From Paenacidovorax caeni (GTDB taxonomy: Bacteria; Pseudomonadota; Gammaproteobacteria; Burkholderiales; Burkholderiaceae_C): a stretch of DNA of 64,000 bases. This document shows positions 44,196-51,439 of this stretch, piece by piece. Location of the stretch: the NCBI RefSeq assembly GCF_001298675.1, contig NZ_CYIG01000005.1, forward strand, positions 62,001 through 126,000. Reading direction: 5' to 3'. Both the position numbers and the translations under genes were made by a program. The notes beneath the pieces are model-generated. The model was not told the DNA's origin. It ran no database searches and worked only from the letters and a program-made list of their open reading frames with translations. How positions within the stretch are numbered: position 1 is the first letter of the stretch; each line of letters begins with the position of its first letter.

Positions 44196-44663
44196 ATGTT
44201 TCTTGACAGTGTTCTGAAGAATTTTTTTGGCATTGGCGCTGCGCCCAAAAAAGAGCTGGCCGACGAAGTGGTGCGTGCGGCGGTGAACGTGGACTTTGAA
44301 ATGGCCATCGCCGCCCATGAAAACTGGAAGCTACGGCTCCAGGCTTTCCTTGAAGGTCGCTCCACCGAGCACTTCGTGGCCGAGGAAATCTGTTTCGACG
44401 ACCGCTGCGACCTCGGCAAGTGGATACACACGGCAGGGCGGGCCAAGCTCGGCGCCTTCCCCGGCTTCACTGCCTTGCAGGGGCACCACAAGATGTTTCA
44501 CTACGCCGCATCGAACGTGGTGGCGCTGGCCCAGGCGGGCAAGACCGACGAGGCCCGCAAGATGCTGGACGTGCAGTTCGCCCAGCATTCGAACGAGGTC
44601 ATGCGCGACCTGAAAATGCTGAACGTGCTGGCGAGCGAAGGCAAACTCGATACACGTCACTGA
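44196..44663 (+). CDS. Stand-alone CZB (zinc-binding chemoreceptor-type) domain protein
   Basis: 155 residues, soluble, no membrane helix. The CZB pattern is clear: first His in AIAAHENWKLRLQAFL, then CDLGKWIHTAG with the zinc Cys, then HHKMFHYAASNVV supplying two His. The domain usually sits at the C-terminus of chemoreceptors or diguanylate cyclases and senses zinc. Here it stands alone, so it may act in trans. The 3' end overlaps that of recX by 7 bases. Confidence 0.88.
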   Translation: MFLDSVLKNFFGIGAAPKKELADEVVRAAVNVDFEMAIAAHENWKLRLQAFLEGRSTEHFVAEEICFDDRCDLGKWIHTAGRAKLGAFPGFTALQGHHKMFHYAASNVVALAQAGKTDEARKMLDVQFAQHSNEVMRDLKMLNVLASEGKLDTRH

Positions 44664-45115
44664 CCATCGCCGTCCGGCGCGCCGCGCAGCACGCGGCGCA
44701 CGGTGTCGCCGCTGAAGCCCCGCGCGGCCAGAAAGCGCATCTGCCGCGCACGCTCCTGCGGCGTCGCCGCAGGCGTGCCAAAGCGCTGGCGCCACACGGC
44801 GCGCGCGCGTTCCTCTTCCGTTTCGCGCAGTTGCGCGGCCTGGGCGCGCACCAGGTCTTCGCTCAGCCCCTTGCCGCGCAGTTCCTGCACCAGGCGCTGG
44901 GTGCCAAGCCGGGCCGCGCGCCGGTGCACGAGCGACTCGGCCACGCGCGCTTCGTCGATGAAGCCCTTGGCCTGCAGGTCGTGCAGCACCGCTTCAAGGT
45001 CGTCGTCTTCCTCCACGTGGCGCGCGAGCTTGCTGGCCAGTTCGGCACGCGAATGCTCGCGCTGCGCCAGCAGGCGCAGCGCACGGCCCTTGAGGGAGAG
45101 CTTCTGGAATGCCAT
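44657..45115 (-). CDS. recX: Regulatory protein RecX
   Basis: 152 residues made of three-helix RecX repeats: SLKGRALRLLAQREHSRAEL, GFIDEARVAESLVHRRA, RLVQELRGKGLSEDLV and AARGFSGDTVRRVL. RecX caps and disassembles RecA filaments. It follows recA after 75 bases that are mostly a hairpin repeat, so it is probably co-transcribed under SOS control at a lower level. No good ribosome binding site is visible; its leader is repeat DNA. Confidence 0.94.
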   Translation of the reverse strand: MAFQKLSLKGRALRLLAQREHSRAELASKLARHVEEDDDLEAVLHDLQAKGFIDEARVAESLVHRRAARLGTQRLVQELRGKGLSEDLVRAQAAQLRETEEERARAVWRQRFGTPAATPQERARQMRFLAARGFSGDTVRRVLRGAPDGDGQ

Positions 45116-45178
45116 GCTATTGCTTTACTAGCTGCTGGCGCTTGATGGGAGCGCCTTGCGGGCACTTTTCCTTGAAGC
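45114..45178 (+). repeat. Dispersed hairpin repeat, copy 9, between recA and recX
   Basis: ATGCTATTGCTTTACTAGC followed by TGCTGGCGCTTGATGGGAGC and GCCTTGCGGGCAC. It fills nearly the entire gap from recA to recX, so any shared transcript carries it just before the recX start codon. Confidence 0.8.
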
Positions 45179-45190
45179 TCCCGCCCCGGC

Positions 45191-46264
<1,074 letters not shown>

Positions 46265-46307
46265 GGTATTGCTCCTCTTGGTGGCCATTAGTGCTTTCAG
46301 TAAGGGA

Positions 46308-46323
46308 CTGTTTCGAAAAACAG
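46308..46323. promoter_or_regulatory. LexA (SOS) box 1 of recA
   Basis: CTGT-TTCGAAAA-ACAG, an exact CTGT-N8-ACAG site, 44 bases before the recA start codon. Confidence 0.85.
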
Positions 46324-46324
46324 T

Positions 46325-46340
46325 CTGTATGCTTGAACAG
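46325..46340. promoter_or_regulatory. LexA (SOS) box 2 of recA
   Basis: CTGT-ATGCTTGA-ACAG, a second exact CTGT-N8-ACAG site separated from the first by one base. The centre-to-centre distance of 17 bp allows two LexA dimers side by side. Confidence 0.75.
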
Positions 46341-46409
46341 TAGTTTAGGAGCTTCTTATCTTATCGCAAATAGTTTTTTGGTCAGTTTGCCTGACAATGT
46401 GCGGGCACG

Positions 46410-46904
46410 ATGAATCCTCCCATGGACACGACGAATCTCTCCCCCGATTGGCGCCAGGCGCACCTGGGGCGCCTGCTTGGCCATGCCATGCGCCGCTTCG
46501 ACGCGCGCGTGCTCGAACTCATGGCGGCTGATACACAGGTGCCGCTGGCCTTGTCGAACCTGGCCGCGCGCGACCAGGTGGGTGCCGCGCATGTGCACAT
46601 CACGCGCCACCTGTCGCTGCGCGGCGACCGGCTGACCGACCTGGCGCAGCGCGCGGGCATGGCCAAGCAGTCCATGGCGGCGCTGGTGGACCAGTGCGCA
46701 GCCTGGGGGCTGGTGGCACGCGAGAGCGACCCGCGCGATGCACGGGCGCGCATCGTGCGCTTCACGCCGCTGGGGCTCGATTGGCTGCAGGCCTTTCGCC
46801 GCGCCGTGGCGCAGGCCGAGGCCGAGTTCCGCGCCGAGGTCGGGCCCGAGGTTGCCACCGTGGTGGCGCTGGGGCTGGAGGCTTATGCCGGCGGCTATGC
46901 CTAG
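46410..46904 (+). CDS. MarR family transcriptional regulator
   Basis: 164 residues; an ATG four codons later is an alternative start. The winged helix-turn-helix spans about residues 55-115 (HITRHLSLRGDRLTDLAQRA, MAKQSMAALVDQC) with the wing SDPRDARARIVRFTPLGL. Target and ligand unknown. It is divergent from recA but lies beyond the LexA boxes. Confidence 0.9.
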   Translation: MNPPMDTTNLSPDWRQAHLGRLLGHAMRRFDARVLELMAADTQVPLALSNLAARDQVGAAHVHITRHLSLRGDRLTDLAQRAGMAKQSMAALVDQCAAWGLVARESDPRDARARIVRFTPLGLDWLQAFRRAVAQAEAEFRAEVGPEVATVVALGLEAYAGGYA

Positions 46905-47022
46905 GAACAGGCGCTAAGCTTGACCAGCGCCGTGCCATAGGCGCGGCCCTCTAGAATCTTCACGGCGGGGGCGCGCAACGTTTCGTTGCCTTTTCACGCC
47001 CGCCTACCAGGAGATATACCCC

Positions 47023-47697
47023 ATGCGCATTCTCATTGCCGAAGACGACCAGGTGCTCGCCGACGGCCTGCTGCGCACGCTGCGCGCCTCGGGCGCCGTG
47101 GTGGACCACGTGGCCAGCGGCACCGAAGCCGACACGGCCCTGATGACGACCAACGAGTTCGACCTGCTGATCCTCGACCTGGGCCTGCCCAAAATGCACG
47201 GACTGGAAGTGCTGAAAAAACTGCGCAGCCGGGGCTCGGCCCTGCCCGTGCTCATCCTCACCGCGGCCGACAGCGTGGAGGAGCGCGTCAAGGGCCTGGA
47301 CTTCGGCGCTGACGACTACATGGCCAAGCCGTTCAGCCTGCAGGAGCTGGAGGCGCGCGTGCGCGCCCTCACGCGCCGCGGCATGGGGGCCACCAGCGCC
47401 ACCATCAAGCACGGCCCGCTGGTGTACGACCAGGCCGGGCGCGTGGCCACCATTGACGGCAAGATGGTCGAGCTCTCGGCGCGGGAGCTGGGTTTGCTCG
47501 AAGTGCTGCTACAGCGCGCCGGCCGCCTGGTGAGCAAGGACCAGCTCGTCGAGCGTCTGTGCGAGTGGGGCGAAGAGGTGAGCAACAACGCCATCGAGGT
47601 CTACATCCACCGCCTGCGCAAGAAGATCGAGCGCGGGCCCATCCGCATCGCCACGGTGCGCGGGCTGGGCTACTGCCTGGAAAAGATCCCGCACTGA
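47023..47697 (+). CDS. OmpR-type response regulator (TctD/QseB-like)
   Basis: 224 residues with AGGAG 9 bases upstream. Receiver domain: MRILIAEDDQVLADGL, phospho-Asp in LLILDLGLPK, Lys in YMAKPFS. C-terminal winged helix: LSARELGLLEVLLQRAG and IEVYIHRLRKKI. It pairs with the sensor kinase gene 70 bases downstream; a hairpin repeat fills that gap. Confidence 0.94.
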   Translation: MRILIAEDDQVLADGLLRTLRASGAVVDHVASGTEADTALMTTNEFDLLILDLGLPKMHGLEVLKKLRSRGSALPVLILTAADSVEERVKGLDFGADDYMAKPFSLQELEARVRALTRRGMGATSATIKHGPLVYDQAGRVATIDGKMVELSARELGLLEVLLQRAGRLVSKDQLVERLCEWGEEVSNNAIEVYIHRLRKKIERGPIRIATVRGLGYCLEKIPH

Positions 47698-47707
47698 CCG
47701 CGCGCAT

Positions 47708-47766
47708 TGCTGCTATTGAATGAATAGCTGTCAGCGCTTTCCACATAAGCGCTAGAGGCCAAAAAC
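47708..47766 (+). repeat. Dispersed hairpin repeat, copy 10, inside a two-component operon
   Basis: TGCTATTGAATGAATAGCTG followed by TCAGCGCTTTCCACATAAGC and GCTAGAGGCC. It occupies the gap between the response regulator stop and the TTG start of the kinase. Confidence 0.85.
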
Positions 47767-47767
47767 C

Positions 47768-49216
47768 TTGAAAATCTTCCAGCGCGAGCAGCGCTCCCTG
47801 TTTGGCGAAATCCTCGACTGGATGCTCACGCCGCTGCTGCTGCTGTGGCCGGTGAGCCTGGCGCTCACCTGGCTGGTGGCGCAGGGCCTGGCCAACAAGC
47901 CGTTCGACCGTGCGCTGGAGTACAACGCGCACGCGCTGGCCCAGCTCGTCACGGTGCAGCGCGGGCGGGTGTTGTTCAATTTGCCGCAGTCGGCCAGCGA
48001 AATCCTGCGTGCCGACGAGTCCGACACCGTGTACTACCAGGTGCTGGCCCCGGCGGGGCGCTTTCTCTCGGGCGAGCGCGACCTGCCCCAGCCGCCTGAG
48101 GACGAGGTGCCGCAGACCGGCGAGGTGCGCTTGCGCGATGCCGAGCTGCGCGGCGTAGACCTGCGCGTGGCCTACATCTGGGTGCGCCTGCCCCTGCCGG
48201 GCGAGCCGCTGGCGCTGGTGCAGGTGGCCGAAACGCGCGAAAAGCGCAGCATGCTGGCCACCGAGATCATCAAGGGCGTAATGCTGCCGCAGTTCGTCAT
48301 CCTGCCGCTGGCGGTGCTGCTGGTGTGGCTGGCGCTGGCGCGCGGCATCCAGCCGTTGAACCAGTTGGAGGAACGCATCCGTGCGCGCAACCCCGACGAC
48401 CTTTCGCCGCTCGACCACAAGGCCGTGCCCTTGGAGGTGGCGCCGCTGGTGGATTCGGTGAACGACCTGCTGCGCCGCCTGGGCGACTCCATGGCCACGC
48501 AAAAGCGCTTCCTGGCCGATGCCGCACACCAGCTCAAGACCCCGCTGGCCGGCCTGCGCATGCAGGCCGACCTGGCGCAGCGCGAAGGCACCAGCACCGC
48601 GGAGCTGAAGCAGTCACTGCAGCAGATCGGCCGCGCCAGCATGCGCGCCACGCACACCGTGAACCAGCTGCTGGCGCTGGCGCGCGCCGAGGGCGGCGCC
48701 ATGGTGCTGGCGCACCAGCCGTGCGACCTGGCGCGCCTGGTGATCGAGGTGGTGCGGGACTCGGTGCCGCGCGCGCTCGACAAGCGCATTGACCTGGGCT
48801 ACGACGGCGTCGAGCCCGGCGCCGAAGGCGTGTGGGTGGACGGCAACCCCACGTTGCTCAAGGAACTGGCGCGCAACCTGCTGGACAACGCCATCAACTA
48901 CACCCCGTCGAGCGACGCGCGCCCCGGCGTCATCACCGCGCGGGTGCTGGCGGATCGCTTCAGCCACGTGGTGCTGCTGCAGGTCGAGGACTCGGGCCCC
49001 GGCGTACCCGAAAGCGAGCGCGAGCTGGTTTTTCAGCCCTTTTACCGCGCCCTCGGTACGGATGCTGATGGCTCCGGGCTGGGCCTGCCCATCGTGCAGG
49101 AGATCGCGCGCCAGCACGGGGCCGAGGTGCTGATCGAGGACGTGCACCCGGGCCACAACCCGCCGGGCGCGCGCTTCACGGTGCGCTTCCCCGAGCGACG
49201 CGCGGCCGCTGAGTAA
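47768..49216 (+). CDS. TctE-like sensor histidine kinase
   Basis: 482 residues from a TTG codon directly after a hairpin repeat; no strong ribosome binding site precedes it. Transmembrane helix 1 (WMLTPLLLLWPVSLALTWLV) and helix 2 (FVILPLAVLLVWLALARGI) enclose a TctE-type sensory domain of about 140 residues. HAMP, H-box (DAAHQLKTPLAGLRM), N-box (NLLDNAINYTP), G1 (EDSGPGVP) and G2 (GSGLGLPIVQEI) follow. Partner of the response regulator upstream. TctE relatives respond to tricarboxylates, but the signal here is unknown. Confidence 0.93.
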   Translation: MKIFQREQRSLFGEILDWMLTPLLLLWPVSLALTWLVAQGLANKPFDRALEYNAHALAQLVTVQRGRVLFNLPQSASEILRADESDTVYYQVLAPAGRFLSGERDLPQPPEDEVPQTGEVRLRDAELRGVDLRVAYIWVRLPLPGEPLALVQVAETREKRSMLATEIIKGVMLPQFVILPLAVLLVWLALARGIQPLNQLEERIRARNPDDLSPLDHKAVPLEVAPLVDSVNDLLRRLGDSMATQKRFLADAAHQLKTPLAGLRMQADLAQREGTSTAELKQSLQQIGRASMRATHTVNQLLALARAEGGAMVLAHQPCDLARLVIEVVRDSVPRALDKRIDLGYDGVEPGAEGVWVDGNPTLLKELARNLLDNAINYTPSSDARPGVITARVLADRFSHVVLLQVEDSGPGVPESERELVFQPFYRALGTDADGSGLGLPIVQEIARQHGAEVLIEDVHPGHNPPGARFTVRFPERRAAAE

Positions 49217-49288
49217 TGCGTTTGCGTGGCCACCGGGAGTACAGGGCTGGCGCCAGGGTCTGAGCCCAATCCGGGTTTAACGTAATCC

Positions 49289-49323
49289 AGAGAAGCGCAA
49301 GTCGCTATCAAAAAAAGAGCAAT
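49289..49323 (-). repeat. Dispersed hairpin repeat, copy 11 (partial)
   Basis: CAGAGAAGCGCAAGTCGCTATC then AAAAAAAGAGC, the left part of a reversed copy. It lies between the convergent sensor kinase and SPOR genes. Confidence 0.55.
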
Positions 49324-49336
49324 TGTGCGGGACTAA

Positions 49337-50029
49337 TCAATTGCAGGCGGCCAGCGGCTTGCCCGCCAGTGCACCCTGCAGCGCATCGAGCTGCGTGCGC
49401 AGCTGCGCGTCCACGGCGGGCAGGCGCAGGGTGTAGGCCTTGGCCTCGGCGCGCTCCACTACCACGCGCGCGGTGCGCACGCCCTGGCGTGCCAAGTCCC
49501 GCAGGGCCACCTGCGCCCGCTCCTCGCTGGAAAAGCGGCCCAGCGACAGCCCCGGCTCCAGCGCCGCGCCGGGCCGGTCGTAGGCAATGCCCAGGGCGCG
49601 CAGTTCGGTGCGTTTCTTGTCCACGGCTTCTGCATCGGCGAAACGGCCCATGTAGACCATCCAGCGCCCGGGCACCACCACGGCGTCCAGCGTCCAGCTT
49701 CCCGATGGCAGGGTAGCGGCAGCTTGGCGCAGCGCGGCGGCCTGGCGTTCGTCGAAGCTGCCGGCCTGCAGGCATTGCGTGGACGAGGGAGTGGGCGGTG
49801 TGGCGGGGGCCGACGCAGCCGCCTCGGCAGGCTCCGGTTCGTCCGCTTCGGCGGGCTGCGGGCTCTGGGCAGACAGCAGCTTCAGCGCGTCGGGGTTCAA
49901 TTGCCGCTCCAGGCGCTCGGGCTCGGACTGCGTGGCGGGCGCCAGGCCCCAGGTGCGCAGCAGGCCCTGGCTCCAGGCGTAATAGCCCGCATTGGCCAGC
50001 AGCAGGATCAGCACGGCAAGACGCAGCAT
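49337..50029 (-). CDS. SPOR-domain protein
   Basis: 230 residues. One N-terminal membrane helix (LAVLILLLANAGYYAWS), a Pro/Ala/Glu-rich linker (residues about 45-80) and a C-terminal SPOR-like domain (LQAGSFDERQAAALRQA, VVPGRWMVYMGRF). SPOR domains bind denuded glycan strands at the division site. It ends the SET-birA-SPOR operon, 9 bases after birA. Confidence 0.85.
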   Translation of the reverse strand: MLRLAVLILLLANAGYYAWSQGLLRTWGLAPATQSEPERLERQLNPDALKLLSAQSPQPAEADEPEPAEAAASAPATPPTPSSTQCLQAGSFDERQAAALRQAAATLPSGSWTLDAVVVPGRWMVYMGRFADAEAVDKKRTELRALGIAYDRPGAALEPGLSLGRFSSEERAQVALRDLARQGVRTARVVVERAEAKAYTLRLPAVDAQLRTQLDALQGALAGKPLAACN

Positions 50030-50038
50030 GGGGCTCTT

Positions 50039-50833
50039 TCAGCAGGCAGTGGGGATGGGGCGTACGCTCACTTCGGCGCTGGTGATGGCTTCCCGCCCCG
50101 CCGCTGTGTGCACGATGAGTGCGCCGTCTGCCGCCACGCCCTCGCACAGGCCATGGCGGCCGTCGCTCAGCGTCACTTCGCGCCCGCGCAGCAGGTCGCG
50201 CGCGGCGTAGCGCGGCTGCAGCGGCGCAAAGCCCGTGTGCGCGAAGTCGAGCACGGTCTGCACCAATGGCACGGCGATGCGCGCCAGCGCGGCCGGGGCG
50301 TCCAGCGCCGGGTCCAGCTCCTGCAGCCAGGCGGGTGGCGTGGCCAGCCCGTCGTTGGCGCGCGGGCGGATGTTCATCCCCGCACCAATGACGCAGTAGC
50401 GCTGGCCCGCCGCGCCGCCCGTGCCCACGCTGCTTGCCGTCTCGATCAGGATGCCGCAGAGCTTGCGCGTGCCGTCCAGCCACAGGTCGTTGGGCCACTT
50501 GATGGCCACGCGCGGGTGCAGGCTTTCGGCCAGCGACAAGCCCACGGCCAGCGACAGGCCGGACCAGTCGCGCGGCGCCAGGGGCAGGCCGAGCGAGAAG
50601 GTCAGCGCGTCGCCCGTGCCGCTGTGCCAGGGCTTGCCCAGGCGGCCGCGCCCGGCGTTCTGGCGTTCGGCCACCAGCAGCACCGGGTCGCACTGCCCGG
50701 CGCGGGCGCGGCGTGTCAGCTCGCTGTTGGTGGAGTCGATCTCAGGCAGCACCTCCACGCTGAAGCCCGGCAGCAGCGGGTGCAGCGCTTCCCAGAGGGC
50801 CTCGGCGGGCCAGTGCAGGGGGGCGGTGTTCAT
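50039..50833 (-). CDS. birA: Biotin-[acetyl-CoA-carboxylase] ligase, short form
   Basis: 264 residues from MNTAPLHWPAEALW. The catalytic region is complete: EIDSTNSELTRRA, AERQNAGRGRLGKPWHS, KWPNDLWLDGTRKLCGILIE and GAGMNIRPR. The N-terminal DNA-binding domain of E. coli BirA is absent, so this is a group I ligase that only attaches biotin to carboxylases. It overlaps the SET gene by 4 bases. A frame that stays open far upstream lies antisense to topB and is not real. Confidence 0.95.
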   Translation of the reverse strand: MNTAPLHWPAEALWEALHPLLPGFSVEVLPEIDSTNSELTRRARAGQCDPVLLVAERQNAGRGRLGKPWHSGTGDALTFSLGLPLAPRDWSGLSLAVGLSLAESLHPRVAIKWPNDLWLDGTRKLCGILIETASSVGTGGAAGQRYCVIGAGMNIRPRANDGLATPPAWLQELDPALDAPAALARIAVPLVQTVLDFAHTGFAPLQPRYAARDLLRGREVTLSDGRHGLCEGVAADGALIVHTAAGREAITSAEVSVRPIPTAC

Positions 50834-51336
50834 GCGCGCTCCCGCGGGCCGGGCGGGTTCCAGCCGCGCTTGGGGGCCAGCAGCGTGCCCCGGCATTGCG
50901 CGCTGCCGCACCAGCAGGGGTACTCGGCCTTGAGCTTCTTGGTGTAGCGCTCCTCGATGATCAGGCCGTAGTCGTAGTTCAGCTCCTCGCCCGCGGCGAT
51001 GTTGCGCAGCGCGGTGATGAAGATGCGCCCGTCCTGCTCGTCGGCATAGCAGTTCGGGTCGCAGCTGTGGTTGATCCAGCGCGCCGAATTGCCGCCGTAG
51101 TTGGCGTCGATCACGCGGTCTTCGTCGACGTGGAAGTAGAACGTGTGGTTGGGCTGGCTGGGGTCGTGCGGGTGGCGGTCCTGCGCCTCCTGCCAGCTGA
51201 TGACCTCGCCGGTGTACTCGATGATGACTTCGCCCTCGGCGATGTCTTGCAGCGCGAACACGCCCTTGCCATGGACGCCCGAGCGCCGGGTTTGGATGCG
51301 TCGGCCGGGGGAAGAAGGGGGAGCGCTGCGGGGCAT
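50830..51336 (-). CDS. SET-domain protein with post-SET cysteines
   Basis: 168 residues. Residues about 15-125 form a SET domain: SGVHGKGVFALQDIAEGEVI, FYFHVDEDRVIDAN, the NHSCDPNC cofactor and substrate motif, and GEELNYDYGL. A post-SET CWCGSAQCRG motif follows, which with Cys of NHSC would bind zinc. Proteins of this build methylate lysines using S-adenosylmethionine. The substrate in bacteria is unknown; a nucleoid protein or ribosomal protein is conceivable. It overlaps birA as ATGA and is divergent from topB. Confidence 0.92.
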   Translation of the reverse strand: MPRSAPPSSPGRRIQTRRSGVHGKGVFALQDIAEGEVIIEYTGEVISWQEAQDRHPHDPSQPNHTFYFHVDEDRVIDANYGGNSARWINHSCDPNCYADEQDGRIFITALRNIAAGEELNYDYGLIIEERYTKKLKAEYPCWCGSAQCRGTLLAPKRGWNPPGPRERA

Positions 51337-51361
51337 GCGAAAACTCTGCTACTTTGTATAG

Positions 51362-51392
51362 GCACACACATGCGCGTGCGCGTGCACGCGTG
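51362..51392. other. 31-bp alternating purine-pyrimidine tract
   Basis: Uninterrupted alternation (GCACACACATGCGCGTGCGC then GTGCACGCGTG) in the promoter gap between the divergent SET and topB genes. Such tracts adopt Z-DNA under negative supercoiling. A regulatory role is inferred only. Confidence 0.6.
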
Positions 51393-51439
51393 AAGCGACG
51401 CATTGTAGAAGCGCCCTGGCGGGCGAAATGAAACACCCC

